Origin: Staphylococcus massiliensis CCUG 55927
GTDB taxonomy: Bacteria; Bacillota; Bacilli; Staphylococcales; Staphylococcaceae
DNA length: 53,055 nt
Reading direction: 5' to 3'
NCBI RefSeq assembly: GCF_000298075.1
Contig: NZ_JH815593.1
Coordinates: 441,013-494,067, forward strand
Under the pieces are notes generated by a model. The model was not told the DNA's origin. It worked only from the letters and a program-made list of their open reading frames with translations, and did not search any database. The position numbers and the translations under genes were made by a program. Position 1 is the stretch's first letter. Each line of letters starts with the position of its first letter. Below are positions 20,141 to 29,530 of this stretch, in pieces.

Positions 20141-20181
20141 AAAAGGGACTTGGATTTCATCAATAAACCCAAGTCCCTTTT
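20141..20181. terminator. Terminator after lip
   Basis: A perfect 13-bp stem (20141-20153 with 20169-20181) has A and T runs on its two sides, so it can work in both directions. A second, weaker hairpin (AAGCCC/GGGCTT, 20201-20226) lies between it and the minus-strand gene. Confidence 0.88.
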
Positions 20182-20308
20182 CTGTATTTAGGATATATAT
20201 AAGCCCTCGCTCCATAGTCGGGCTTTGTTATACATACAAACGTTTACACATTGGCAATGTACACAAGTTAAACTTTAGTACATCACTACCATACATACAA
20301 AATTCACC

Positions 20309-20551
20309 CTAAAAGTTAAAGTAAAACAGAAGCGCAATCGTTATTGCAATCGCAAATATCGTCAAAATGCTTCCTATTTTTACATTTTTATAGTGAAACA
20401 TTAATGCAGGAATCATTAATACCGAAAGTACCCCTAATGGAATAGGGTTAATAAAGTTGTTTTGATATTGATTTAAAATAAATGTCGCGATAGATACTAG
20501 AAACATCAGTACAAAAAATATCAGACCCACATGCGTAACTTTCGTGTTCAT
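20309..20551 (-). CDS. Small three-helix membrane protein of unknown function
   Basis: An 80-residue protein made almost entirely of three hydrophobic segments (about 7-28, 36-52, 57-78) with one charged loop (HYKNVK). A good AAGGAGA ribosome site seven bases before the ATG supports it as real. No family is recognised. It is divergent from the VOC gene and convergent with lip. Confidence 0.7.
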   Translation of the reverse strand: MNTKVTHVGLIFFVLMFLVSIATFILNQYQNNFINPIPLGVLSVLMIPALMFHYKNVKIGSILTIFAIAITIALLFYFNF

Positions 20552-20735
20552 TGTATATCTCCTTAAATAACTAATTTATAATTTTGATATTCTAAATAAT
20601 TTGATAACCTAACACTTAATTTATGTCATTTTACTTTGGAATTCAAATAATCCCATTGAATAGTTATTGATACTATGACAGATTCCTATTGTACGTTATA
20701 ATAAATTTAACTTAATAATTTAAGGAGCGATTTTG

Positions 20736-21548
20736 ATGAGTGGCATTCGAAGTATTACTTTAGGTACAACTAACATAGATCAAACAATTGAATTATTTAG
20801 AGATATTCTAGGTATGAACTATCGAAGTGTGAACCAAAATGCACAGTTCGGTGATGCTGAATTCAGTCCTGGAACATGTATTCAGTTTGTAGAGGTTCCT
20901 GAACTACAAGATAGCTATCAACATTATAGAAGCATCGGTTTAAGAATTCCGACAGACGATGGACTAGAGGAGTATCAAGCATTACTTGATAAATCTAATA
21001 TTTCTTATAGTGATGTCGCACATCTTAATCAAAACGAACATTTTGGTTTTAACGACAGCAACCATCAATATTATGATATTTATTCTAATGAAACGAATAG
21101 CGGTATCCCGTTAGGTGTACCTAGTGATTCAAGTAATGTAAGTCCGTTTCATCAAATAACTGGTCTTGGACCAATTATCTTAAATACAAATGAACCTATC
21201 GTGACCGGTTCACTTTTAACTCAAATTTTCGGATTCAAGCCTTTAGCTGAATATACTGTTGAAGATGGTAATAAGAAAGTGATCGTATTTACAGTAGGTG
21301 ACGGTGGCCTAGGTGGCGAAGTTCACGTTGTTGAGGCTGATGAAGCAATGAAGCTTCCTGAATTTGGTATCTTTGAACAACTTGAATTCACTGCGCCTTC
21401 TCAAAAAGCATTTGAGACAGCACTTGAAAAGCTTAAGCTTAACGAAATTCCTTTTCAAGAGTTGAAGAGTGAAGAAAGACAAACACGTTCTATTCGAGTT
21501 AACGATACAAGTGGTATTGCATTCATATTCACGCTTGATGAAAAGTAG
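20736..21548 (+). CDS. VOC (glyoxalase/dioxygenase) family protein
   Basis: A 270-residue protein with two vicinal-oxygen-chelate modules (about 3-120 and 135-265), the layout of ring-cleaving dioxygenase-type proteins such as the MhqO/MhqA group. The first strand reads ITLGTTNID, where many active members have a metal-binding His, so the metal site is uncertain and function should not be assumed. The start is the ATG at 20736 after AAGGAG; a TTG one codon before it is less likely. The substrate is unknown. Confidence 0.75.
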   Translation: MSGIRSITLGTTNIDQTIELFRDILGMNYRSVNQNAQFGDAEFSPGTCIQFVEVPELQDSYQHYRSIGLRIPTDDGLEEYQALLDKSNISYSDVAHLNQNEHFGFNDSNHQYYDIYSNETNSGIPLGVPSDSSNVSPFHQITGLGPIILNTNEPIVTGSLLTQIFGFKPLAEYTVEDGNKKVIVFTVGDGGLGGEVHVVEADEAMKLPEFGIFEQLEFTAPSQKAFETALEKLKLNEIPFQELKSEERQTRSIRVNDTSGIAFIFTLDEK

Positions 21549-21593
21549 AACATGAGGCATAATAGAATTTATTAGAATAAGGACGGTGTAACA

Positions 21594-21797
21594 ATGTTAC
21601 ATGAAACATGGAAAGATAAGACACCTATCAAACAAGTTAAGGTCGTACATACTGATGCGAAGAAATTCACTGTAGCCGATATGCTTACGATCGATAAAGT
21701 TTACGACGTTGTTAATGAAACTGAGGAATATTACCAAATCATTGACAACTCAGGACTTGTAGGTGGTTATTACAAGGAATATTTTAAAGAAGTTTGA
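21594..21797 (+). CDS. Small conserved protein (DUF6501-like)
   Basis: A 67-residue protein rich in charged and aromatic residues (YDVVNETEEYYQIIDNSGLVGGYYKEYF). The second half reads like a small beta-barrel in which a Gly-Gly turn separates two strands. I recall a family of this size and pattern in staphylococci (DUF6501) but function is unknown. It has its own ribosome site (GGACGG) and is followed by a terminator. Confidence 0.65.
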   Translation: MLHETWKDKTPIKQVKVVHTDAKKFTVADMLTIDKVYDVVNETEEYYQIIDNSGLVGGYYKEYFKEV

Positions 21798-21811
21798 TGT
21801 CTATAAACTTT

Positions 21812-21845
21812 AAGGGAATTAGACTTATGTCTAATCCCTTTTTTC
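21812..21845 (+). terminator. Terminator after the small conserved gene
   Basis: A stem of AAGGGA(A)TTAGAC with GTCTAATCCCTT, with one bulged base, is followed by a T run. Confidence 0.82.
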
Positions 21846-21875
21846 ATTGTAAATAAATAGAGAGGGAGTTTGAAG

Positions 21876-22667
21876 ATGGCTAATACGAAATATATCAATT
21901 CTGATGAAACTGTATACAATGATGCGAAAGCGCTATTTCAACTAAATAAAAACATTTTATTAAAAGGCCCAACTGGTTCAGGTAAAACGAAGCTCGCTGA
22001 AACGTTAAGTGACGAGCTTAATCAACCGATGTATCAAATCAATTGTTCTGTAGATCTTGATGCTGAGAGTTTACTTGGTTTCAAGACCATTGAATCTACA
22101 GAAAAAGGCCAACAAGAAATTGTCTTTGTCGACGGCCCTGTTATCAAAGCCATGAAAGAAGGTTCGATTCTTTACATTGATGAAATTAACATGGCTAAGC
22201 CTGAGACATTACCTATTCTAAATGGTGTACTTGATTACCGCCGTAGTTTACAAAATCCTTTTACAGGAGAAACGGTTGTAGCGAAACCTGGATTTAACGT
22301 TATCGCAGCAATTAACGAAGGATATATTGGTACGTTACCGATGAACGAGGCGCTTAAGAACAGATTTGTCGTAATTGAAGTTGACTATATCGATAGTGAA
22401 TCACTAGCAGAAATTATCTTAAGTCAAAGTAAGTTACAAGATAAAGCACTTATCAAACAAATCGTTCAATTTAGCAACGATCTCAAAACTATGACGAAAC
22501 AAGGTCAAATTTCTGAAGAGGCAGCAAGCGTTAGGGCGCTCATCGACCTTTGTGATTTAGCAACGGTTATACCAGTTGAACGTGCGATTAAACGTGTTAT
22601 TACAGATAAACTTGAAGACGAGCGTGAACGACGTGCGATTATAAATGCCGTAGAACTTAACTTTTAG
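21876..22667 (+). CDS. MoxR-type AAA+ ATPase (CbbQ/NorQ-like)
   Basis: A 263-residue AAA+ ATPase. Walker A at 31-38 (GPTGSGKT), Walker B ending in Asp102-Glu103 (ILYIDEIN), a sensor-1 Asn in AAINEGY, and an arginine-finger region after NRFVVIE. It pairs with the VWA protein 14 bp downstream. In such pairs the ATPase and the VWA protein act together as a chaperone that activates or inserts a cofactor into a target enzyme. Automatic names such as nitric oxide reductase activator are misleading, since no such reductase lies here. The target is unknown. Confidence 0.88.
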   Translation: MANTKYINSDETVYNDAKALFQLNKNILLKGPTGSGKTKLAETLSDELNQPMYQINCSVDLDAESLLGFKTIESTEKGQQEIVFVDGPVIKAMKEGSILYIDEINMAKPETLPILNGVLDYRRSLQNPFTGETVVAKPGFNVIAAINEGYIGTLPMNEALKNRFVVIEVDYIDSESLAEIILSQSKLQDKALIKQIVQFSNDLKTMTKQGQISEEAASVRALIDLCDLATVIPVERAIKRVITDKLEDERERRAIINAVELNF

Positions 22668-22681
22668 TAAGGAGATTTTAC

Positions 22682-24562
22682 ATGAGTGAACGTTTTATAA
22701 AGTTTAATGACGAACAGCTTGATGCGAAAAAGGTCATGATGCTTCAAGACTTAGCACGTTTATTGTTGAAAGATCCCACAACTAAGGTTAAGATTCACAA
22801 GTTTCCGTACTACGATCCGATTCATAATGAGTTGATAGCAAGTTCTTTCTGGTCACATCGACCTGAAAACATAGAAATAACAGGTCTTAAATCTGATGTC
22901 TTATTAGCTACCTATAGCTATCTAAAGATGTCTGTAGAGATTACGAAAGAAGTACTCGATAACGATTTCATGCATCCAAAGATCTATTATCAGCTCTTTA
23001 AACTTATTGAAGAAATCAGAGTAACACAGGCAATCGTTAACGAGAGGCCGTTTGCTGATAAAATCTTTCAACTCAGACGTGACATGCGTTTGAAATATAA
23101 TCGAAGTCAAATCAAGGTTTATCAAACAAAGACGACATATACAGACTTACTCTTTCTATACTTGGAGCAATCATTTTTAACTGGTAATTTCTATGACGTA
23201 CCTCAAATGACGGACGAACTTGATGATATTTTAAATGCAATGTACATGTATTTACCAGATATATTCCAAATAGAAAGCTCTGAAGACAGTATGTTTTTAG
23301 CTGATCGCATTATGTTCCAAATTGACGATATTTTAAAAGAAGATATGTTAAATGAATACTACCACTTACCTAGACGCGTTTATGAACAAATGGATACGAT
23401 TGACCCTGGAAAACGCGTCGACTCAGACAATTCTGATGGTAAGAATGATCAAACTAATGAAGAAGACGAGACCGAAGAAGTCGACATGAAAGCCGAAGAT
23501 TCTAAGTCAAGTGGCGGTAGCTATATGGAAATGGAACTGAATGAAGGCGAAAATTCTGACGCATCTACTTCAAATGACGACACAAGAGAAGGTGATTCAA
23601 CAGACGATATCACTGAAATGGCTACTAAGAAAGGCAAGGGTACAAATGACGACGTCCTTGATGATGAAGAAGGTGGCCAGCTCGGCATGAACCCAGGTCT
23701 CAAACTTAAAGGTATTAACGAAAACGTTGAGATAAAATGGAACACACCATCCATTGAGCCTGAATTCTATGAATCGTATCGTGAAGTTGAGGAACATGTC
23801 CATTTTGAAATCAAAGATTTAATTCAAATGATTAAAAAGACAATTGAACGTGAACAACAGTCTGAACGCCATAATTTAACAAAAGGGCGTATACAAAAGA
23901 ATTTAATTAATTGGTTTATAGATAACCAATACAAAATGTTCTATAAAAAGGAAGATTTAAGTCACGAATTCGATGCAACATTTACGTTGTTAATAGATGC
24001 ATCGGCAAGTATGCATGACAAAATGGATGAAACGATTAAAGGTGTCGTCTTATTCCATGAGACATTAAAACACCTTAATATCAAACACGAAATTCTAGCG
24101 TTTAACGAGGATGCTTTTGACGCAGATGACAGAAAGCAACCTAACATTATTGATGAAATTATTTCGTTCCATCAGTCTGTCACTAACAAAGACGACTTAC
24201 GCATCATGGCATTGGAACCTCAAGATGATAACCGAGACGGCGTTGCGATACGTCTTGCAAGTGATCGTTTACTACGTCGCTCACACAAGCAAAAGTTCTT
24301 AATTGTCTTTTCAGATGGGGAACCATCCGCTTATAACTATAGCCAGGATGGTATCTTAGACACTTATGAAGCAGTTGAAACGTCGCGTAAACTTGGTATC
24401 GAAGTCTTTAACGTTTTCCTTAGTCAAGACCCGATTACTGAGGATATCGAAGAAACGATTCATAACATATATGGACCATATGCTATATTCGTTGAAGGTG
24501 TCGAACATTTACCTGAACATTTATCACCTTTACTCAAAAAGTTACTTTTACAGACATTTTAA
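22682..24562 (+). CDS. VWA-domain protein partner of the MoxR ATPase (CbbO/NorD-like)
   Basis: A 626-residue protein. N-terminal helical region 1-235, a low-complexity acidic and Ser/Asp/Glu-rich linker about 245-335, and a C-terminal von Willebrand A domain with MIDAS residues Asp439, Ser441 and Ser443 (DASAS) and a later SDGEPS loop. It is the expected partner of the upstream ATPase, with a GGAG site eight bases before its ATG. The acidic linker is the least conserved-looking part. No terminator separates it from brnQ, but brnQ has its own control region. Confidence 0.88.
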   Translation: MSERFIKFNDEQLDAKKVMMLQDLARLLLKDPTTKVKIHKFPYYDPIHNELIASSFWSHRPENIEITGLKSDVLLATYSYLKMSVEITKEVLDNDFMHPKIYYQLFKLIEEIRVTQAIVNERPFADKIFQLRRDMRLKYNRSQIKVYQTKTTYTDLLFLYLEQSFLTGNFYDVPQMTDELDDILNAMYMYLPDIFQIESSEDSMFLADRIMFQIDDILKEDMLNEYYHLPRRVYEQMDTIDPGKRVDSDNSDGKNDQTNEEDETEEVDMKAEDSKSSGGSYMEMELNEGENSDASTSNDDTREGDSTDDITEMATKKGKGTNDDVLDDEEGGQLGMNPGLKLKGINENVEIKWNTPSIEPEFYESYREVEEHVHFEIKDLIQMIKKTIEREQQSERHNLTKGRIQKNLINWFIDNQYKMFYKKEDLSHEFDATFTLLIDASASMHDKMDETIKGVVLFHETLKHLNIKHEILAFNEDAFDADDRKQPNIIDEIISFHQSVTNKDDLRIMALEPQDDNRDGVAIRLASDRLLRRSHKQKFLIVFSDGEPSAYNYSQDGILDTYEAVETSRKLGIEVFNVFLSQDPITEDIEETIHNIYGPYAIFVEGVEHLPEHLSPLLKKLLLQTF

Positions 24563-24586
24563 CGCTTTATACTAACAAAGTTTTTA

Positions 24587-24601
24587 AATTTTCTGAAAAA
24601 T
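24587..24601. promoter_or_regulatory. CodY box ahead of brnQ
   Basis: AATTTTCTGAAAAAT agrees with the CodY consensus AATTTTCWGAAAATT at 14 of 15 positions. It lies 79 bp before the brnQ start, upstream of a TATAAT (24638-24643). CodY with bound branched-chain amino acids and GTP would repress a branched-chain amino acid importer. Confidence 0.8.
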
Positions 24602-24679
24602 GTATAGACCTTACATTTATTATGTGTTAGAATGACGTATAATTTAAAAATGATACTATCTGGAGGATAAATTAATAAT

Positions 24680-26026
24680 ATGAATAAAAATACTTTAATT
24701 ATAGGATTTATGTTATTTGCGATATTTTTTGGCGCAGGAAACTTAATCTTTCCGCCTAATCTAGGGCTTAACAGTGGACCTAACTTTTGGCCAGCTATTT
24801 TCGCATTTGTGATTACAGGGATAGGGCTACCGTTATTAGGCGTTGTTGTTGGTGCACTCGATAAACAAGGGTACATCGGTGCTTTTAATAAGATTCATCC
24901 TATGTTCTCAGTCGTGTTCTTAGTTGTGATTTACCTAACAATCGGACCACTATTTGCGATTCCGAGAACAGCATCAACATCTTTTGAAATGACCATTACA
25001 CCGATATTCCATACGACGAATAACATCGCTTTATTTGTATTCTCAGCAATATTCTTTTTAATCGTCATCTTTTTATGTATCAATCCTAACAAGATTGTTG
25101 ACCGCATTGGGGCAATCTTAACGCCATTACTTCTTATTACGATCATTGCGATGATTATCAAAGGGTTTACGGATTTTGGTACAGCGCCACAGGGTGCAGG
25201 TGATACGAAAGCTTTCGCTACGTCAATGTCTAGTTTTGCGAAAGGCTTCACTGAAGGATATTTAACGATGGATGCAATAGCAGCTATCGCATTTTCCATG
25301 ATTGTGGTTAATGCTGTAAAAGCCACGGGCATCTCTCATGCAAACACAATCTTTAAACATACTGCTATGGCTGCTTTAATTGCGGCTGCAGCACTAGCCG
25401 TTATCTATATTTCTTTAGGATTTATTGGTAACCATATGAATATTTCTGAAGCTAAAATGAATGAACTGGTATCTAAAGATCAGAACATCGGTACATTCTT
25501 GTTAATTACGATCGCGAAAACAGGTTTTGGTGCCTTTGGTAAGTACTTATTAGGTATTATCGTTGCACTAGCTTGCTTAACGACTGCTTGCGGTTTAATT
25601 GTCTCTGTAAGTGAATACTTTAATAGCATATTTCCTAAACTTTCATATAAAGCATACGTTATTATTTTCACTTTAATTAGCTTTATTATCGCAAATTTAG
25701 GATTAAACACAGTCATTTCGATGTCAGTACCAGTTCTATCAGTTGTGTATCCAATCGCGATAACAACGGTACTCTTAATCTTAATCGCACGATTTGTTCC
25801 TATGAAACCAATCACACAACAAATTACCGTACTAGTTGTAACAATCGTATCGATTTTAAGTGTAATTCATTCTCTTGGTGTCAAAGCACTCGACTTTATG
25901 AATCATTTACCACTTAAGTCATATTCTTTAGAATGGTTCCCAATTATGATTATTGGTCTTATCATTGGATACCTCATTGGTATTTTCTTTAAAAAGCAAT
26001 CCGCTATCGTTTATCAAAAAGAATAA
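24680..26026 (+). CDS. brnQ: Branched-chain amino acid:cation symporter BrnQ
   Basis: A 448-residue transporter with about 12 membrane helices and the LIVCS family start ([10 protein letters not shown]). It takes up leucine, isoleucine and valine with Na+ or H+. The CodY box upstream supports the assignment. S. aureus has several BrnQ paralogues; this gene has the position I recall for BrnQ3, but specificity cannot be read from sequence. It is followed by a repeat element rather than a simple terminator. Confidence 0.92.
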   Translation: MNKNTLIIGFMLFAIFFGAGNLIFPPNLGLNSGPNFWPAIFAFVITGIGLPLLGVVVGALDKQGYIGAFNKIHPMFSVVFLVVIYLTIGPLFAIPRTASTSFEMTITPIFHTTNNIALFVFSAIFFLIVIFLCINPNKIVDRIGAILTPLLLITIIAMIIKGFTDFGTAPQGAGDTKAFATSMSSFAKGFTEGYLTMDAIAAIAFSMIVVNAVKATGISHANTIFKHTAMAALIAAAALAVIYISLGFIGNHMNISEAKMNELVSKDQNIGTFLLITIAKTGFGAFGKYLLGIIVALACLTTACGLIVSVSEYFNSIFPKLSYKAYVIIFTLISFIIANLGLNTVISMSVPVLSVVYPIAITTVLLILIARFVPMKPITQQITVLVVTIVSILSVIHSLGVKALDFMNHLPLKSYSLEWFPIMIIGLIIGYLIGIFFKKQSAIVYQKE

Positions 26027-26057
26027 GTACGCTATTTAATTCGATAGGGTAGAAATG

Positions 26058-26306
26058 AGCTTGGGACCTATTAAACAATTCTCTTAAAACAGCATGCTTT
26101 CCTGTAAAGTTCAACTCGAATTTTAATTCGTTAGTTGAACTTACAAAGAAGCTTTCGCTTCTTTGTTCATTACATTGAAAGCCCCGGCAGAGAAATTTGC
26201 TAGCGCAAATTTCTCTGCCGGGGTCCCATCCCTAGGAGTCAGCTGTTTTGAGAATTGTATAAAATAAAGTTTTAATGCACTATTTCATAACTTATGTCTC
26301 AAGCTT
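26058..26306. repeat. MITE-like intergenic palindromic element, copy 1
   Basis: The outer ends are related inverted arms (AGCTTGGGAC and GTCTCAAGCT). Inside lie terminal inverted repeats ACAATTCTC...AAACAGC (26075-26258) and, in order, a TTCAACTCG/AGTTGAA hairpin, an AAAGAAGC/GCTTCTTT hairpin, and a perfect 19-bp GC-rich stem (26184-26202 with 26207-26225). It contains no coding frame. A second copy in opposite orientation is at 45622-45908. Confidence 0.88.
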
Positions 26307-26308
26307 AT

Positions 26309-26343
26309 AAAAAAGCCACTCGTTAACGTATAACGAGTGGCTA
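26309..26343 (-). terminator. Terminator of the acyP-xpaC-telA unit
   Basis: A 12-bp perfect stem (26314-26325 with 26331-26342) is followed on the minus strand by a T run, just after telA. Confidence 0.9.
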
Positions 26344-26358
26344 AATTTTTATTTTAAA

Positions 26359-27522
26359 TTAATTTAAACGGTCACGGTTATCTTGATTAATTGTAAGCTT
26401 TTCTCTTAAATCAGTCTCAAGTTGTTGTAACTCAACTTCAGCAGCTTGTCGTTTTTTACGACCGTCATCTTGAATACGAAGTGTTTCTTCAATCGTTTCA
26501 ATAATGTTATCTTGCGTCGTACGTAACGTTTCAATATCTACAATACCACGTTCGTTTTCCTTAGCAGTTTCAACGGCATTGTGTTTAAGCATTTCAGAGT
26601 TCTTCACAAGAAGTTCGTTCGTTGTATTCGTAACTTGTTTTTGAGCTTCTACTGCGTTGTGTTGACGCATAAGCGTTAGGGCAATAGCCATTTGATTTTT
26701 CCATAATGGGATACTTGTAAGAATAGAACTTTGAATTTTCTCAGCAAGCGCTTGGTTAATATTTTGAATCATTCTAATTTGAGGTGCAGATTGTAAGGTG
26801 ATTTGACGAGAGAGTTGTAGGTCATAAATACGTTTATCTAAACGATCAACGAATTGTTCCATATCCGCTACATCTTGAACTGCCATTTGATTACCATCTT
26901 GTTGTTTCGCTTTATTCCTAAGTTCAGGTAACGTGATAGTTTCAATGTCTTCTTTTTTCTTCTTAGCTGCCGCGATATAAATATTTAATACATAAAAATA
27001 GTCTTTATTTTGGTTGTATAATTCATCTAATAATTTAATGTCTCTCATGAGTGTATTTTTGTTCTTTTCAAGTTGAACTGAAATACGGTCAACTTGAGAA
27101 CCCACTGATTGCATTTTCGTAAATACTTGTTGAATCGAATTTTTAGTACGTTTAAAAATACGTTTGAATATAGATTGTTCTTTTTGGTTTAATTCATCAG
27201 GGTCAACTTCTTGAAGTTTTGACATCAGTTGTTGCAACGTATCTCCAATAGGACCCACGTCTTTAGATTGAACTTCATCTAACATTTTATGAGAGAAGTT
27301 TGATAAATTACCTTGAGCGTTAGAACCAAACTTTAATAATGCGTCATTATCAAGCGGTACGATTTGTTTAGATAATTCATCAATCTTTTGTTTATCTTGT
27401 TCAGTAAAATGTGATTCATACGTCGTAGAAGGGTTGTTTTCTTTCGACTGCTTTTCGAGTTCATTCGTCTCTTCAAAGTATGCATCTAATGGGTGAGAAT
27501 TTTTAAGATCTTGTTCCTTCAT
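26359..27522 (-). CDS. telA: TelA-like toxic anion resistance family protein
   Basis: A 387-residue, mostly helical cytosolic protein of the TelA/KlaA family (PF05816 type), rich in Gln, Lys and Glu with long coiled-coil-like stretches from about 100 onward. The family was named for tellurite resistance, but chromosomal copies are linked to stress tolerance (tellurite, nisin, cell-wall antibiotics) by unclear means. It follows xpaC directly (stop and start codons adjacent), so the pair is translationally coupled. Confidence 0.9.
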   Translation of the reverse strand: MKEQDLKNSHPLDAYFEETNELEKQSKENNPSTTYESHFTEQDKQKIDELSKQIVPLDNDALLKFGSNAQGNLSNFSHKMLDEVQSKDVGPIGDTLQQLMSKLQEVDPDELNQKEQSIFKRIFKRTKNSIQQVFTKMQSVGSQVDRISVQLEKNKNTLMRDIKLLDELYNQNKDYFYVLNIYIAAAKKKKEDIETITLPELRNKAKQQDGNQMAVQDVADMEQFVDRLDKRIYDLQLSRQITLQSAPQIRMIQNINQALAEKIQSSILTSIPLWKNQMAIALTLMRQHNAVEAQKQVTNTTNELLVKNSEMLKHNAVETAKENERGIVDIETLRTTQDNIIETIEETLRIQDDGRKKRQAAEVELQQLETDLREKLTINQDNRDRLN

Positions 27523-28209
27523 TTATTTTCTCTCCATTTCTTTTGGATTTTCTTGTTTATCGAATTGTTCTTGAATATCTTTAGTCTTCGTGCGATTGCG
27601 CTTTTGCTCAAGATTATTCAATTCAATTTCTACTTCTAATTGACTATAATCATCCTCGTTTAAACGCTTTAAGTCAGCTACAAGCGTACGTTTAATCTCA
27701 TGAAGCGTAATGCGCGTTTGTTCAAGCGTTTGCTTCTCGTCTTTGGATTTATTAGAAATACGTGATAGGCGCGTATAATTATCAATTAGATTTGTAGCGT
27801 TTTCGATATGGGAGTAGAAATAACTTTCTACTTTATAAAACTTATATGGACGTTTAGCAACGATTTGGTTAATTGTGCGTGTTAGTCGATAAATATCATT
27901 AACCGTTCTAAAATCTTTCACTGAACGCACATTAATAAAACTTTTGAAAATGCGCTTAGATTTATGTTGTGATTGTTCAAGTTGACGTCTAATATAGCGG
28001 TATTCTTTTCTCGATAGGCCATTCTCTTTTAAAAAGGATCTAGACACAAGTCTTTGAGTAGGGAGATAACCTACAAAGAAGCCTAGAAACCCTATTAAAC
28101 CATCGAATAAAAAGAAGATATCTAATCCAAACACACTACTGAGCCATGCTGCAATAGCGATTGGGATACCAACTAATACACCAATGACTTTTGAAATATA
28201 ATATCTCAT
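27523..28209 (-). CDS. xpaC: XpaC-like 5-bromo-4-chloroindolyl phosphate hydrolysis family protein
   Basis: A 228-residue protein with two N-terminal membrane segments (about 7-50) and a basic, helical cytosolic part. The family takes its name from XpaC of Bacillus, but true phosphatase activity is doubtful. It always travels with TelA-like proteins, as here. An AGGAAG site precedes the ATG. It begins 12 bp after acyP. Confidence 0.85.
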   Translation of the reverse strand: MRYYISKVIGVLVGIPIAIAAWLSSVFGLDIFFLFDGLIGFLGFFVGYLPTQRLVSRSFLKENGLSRKEYRYIRRQLEQSQHKSKRIFKSFINVRSVKDFRTVNDIYRLTRTINQIVAKRPYKFYKVESYFYSHIENATNLIDNYTRLSRISNKSKDEKQTLEQTRITLHEIKRTLVADLKRLNEDDYSQLEVEIELNNLEQKRNRTKTKDIQEQFDKQENPKEMERK

Positions 28210-28221
28210 TTACATCTTCCT

Positions 28222-28491
28222 TTATTTAGTCCAAAATCCTTTAATACTCTCATCAGGAGGTAATTCATCAATTGTATACGTATCTACCTTTGACATAGGG
28301 GACGGACCTTTAACAATTCTTTCAATAAAGTTATTGAGCTGAGTTTCAGGACCTTGTGCGTAGATTTCTACAAAGTCCTCGACGTTTTCAACAGTGCCCT
28401 CAATGTCTAAGGCTTTAGCAATTTTTTCTGTATAAAACCTAAACCCAACACCTTGAACACGTCCATACACACATATATGTTTAAGTTTCAT
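28222..28491 (-). CDS. acyP: Acylphosphatase
   Basis: An 89-residue acylphosphatase that hydrolyses carboxyl-phosphate bonds. The catalytic Arg18 lies in GRVQGVGFR and Asn36 in the second motif. The length is typical. The ATG at 28491 follows GAGGTG with six bases between; a GTG at 28500 is part of that ribosome site. It is first in a unit with xpaC and telA. Confidence 0.93.
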   Translation of the reverse strand: MKLKHICVYGRVQGVGFRFYTEKIAKALDIEGTVENVEDFVEIYAQGPETQLNNFIERIVKGPSPMSKVDTYTIDELPPDESIKGFWTK

Positions 28492-28654
28492 AATAATCAC
28501 CTCTTAATTACATTATACGTATTTTAATCGCAAAAAACTAATATTTGCGTTAGTGAAACATCGGCCATAGGACTTAAGTCTTTGGACTTGATTTTAAAGT
28601 TTAAAGGCTTTACATTGTTTCATAAGAGTTTATAATTAAGGAGGTCATCCTCAC

Positions 28655-28963
28655 ATGTGGACAATTACTAAAATTGTTGCTGATTTTGAAGGATGGTGGC
28701 TGTTTGATGATTGGAAAACTTACATAACTGAAGAAGAATCCTTTAATACATATGATGAAATGATAGAAGAATATTCAAGTAAGATATATACTGCGATCGA
28801 TAAATACGATAATTATATAGTTGGTAAATATAATATATATGCATTTTACAATAATTGTGACTTAAAATTTTGTAAGCATTGTGATGAGGACTTACAGATA
28901 TTTCACAGTTATATCATTTTAAAAAACAATAATATTTATTATAATCTACCTATTATTGAATAA
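28655..28963 (+). CDS. DUF1033 family protein
   Basis: A 102-residue protein with the family opening MWTITKIVADFEGWWLFDDW and many Tyr and Asn residues; two CxxC-like cysteines (FCKHC) sit near the C-terminus. Function is unknown. AAGGAGG precedes the ATG. The coding sequence is noticeably AT-rich, most of all in its second half. Confidence 0.75.
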   Translation: MWTITKIVADFEGWWLFDDWKTYITEEESFNTYDEMIEEYSSKIYTAIDKYDNYIVGKYNIYAFYNNCDLKFCKHCDEDLQIFHSYIILKNNNIYYNLPIIE

Positions 28964-29092
28964 TTACAAATTTTTCAAATTTGTATTGCAATTGTTTATT
29001 CATTACTCTATAATAGTTAATAGCAAGTGCATTATTCCATATTGCAAAGAATATTTTTACATAAAAGTTGAATAATTATAAGTATTTTTTGT

Positions 29093-29113
29093 AATATGCG
29101 AATAACGCATATT
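29093..29113 (+). promoter_or_regulatory. Hairpin in the cspA 5' leader
   Basis: A perfect 8-bp inverted repeat (AATATGCG / CGCATATT) with a five-base loop lies 15 bp before the ribosome site of cspA, inside a long AT-rich leader. It may be part of a temperature-responsive leader structure. Confidence 0.5.
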
Positions 29114-29141
29114 GAATTTTAGTCTTGGAGGTTTCACAGAT

Positions 29142-29342
29142 ATGAAACAAGGTACAGTTAAATGGTTTAATGCTGAAAAAGGATTCGGTTTTATCGAAGT
29201 AGAAGGTGAAAGCGACGTATTCGTTCACTTCTCAGCAATTAACCAAGAAGGTTACAAATCTTTAGATGAAGGTCAAGCAGTTGAATTTGAAGTAGTTGAA
29301 GGCGACCGTGGCCCACAAGCTGCAAACGTTGTTAAACTATAA
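29142..29342 (+). CDS. cspA: Cold shock protein CspA
   Basis: A 66-residue single cold-shock domain with RNP1 (GFGFIEV) and RNP2 (VFVHFSAI). It binds single-stranded RNA and DNA and acts as an RNA chaperone. The ATG at 29142 follows GGAGG; the in-frame ATG at 29112 falls in the leader hairpin. S. aureus CspA is 66 residues with nearly this sequence. The codons used are those of a highly expressed gene. Confidence 0.96.
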   Translation: MKQGTVKWFNAEKGFGFIEVEGESDVFVHFSAINQEGYKSLDEGQAVEFEVVEGDRGPQAANVVKL

Positions 29343-29368
29343 TCATAGATTGTAATATTGACTAACAA

Positions 29369-29396
29369 ACACCTTACAGCACGTAAGGTGTTTTTT
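29369..29396 (+). terminator. Terminator after cspA
   Basis: A 9-bp stem (ACACCTTAC / GTAAGGTGT) with a short loop is followed by six T residues. Confidence 0.92.
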
Positions 29397-29530
29397 GTAT
29401 GCATTCATTTAAATGGATCTATTATCTATAATCCATGAGGCTTTATACATCGAAAATAGAGGATTTTAATTGATAATAAAATTATTTTATAATACTATAC
29501 ATATATAATTTATGACTAGAAGGTGCATAT

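Noticed and set aside
21876..24562. Nitric oxide reductase activation genes norQ and norD
   Set aside because: Similarity is only to the general MoxR/VWA families; no nor or other denitrification gene is present.
24559..24876. 105-residue minus-strand frame over the start of brnQ, and similar long antisense frames in odhB, brnQ and dapD
   Set aside because: They lack ribosome sites, mirror the codon bias of the genes opposite them, and show no recognisable domain.
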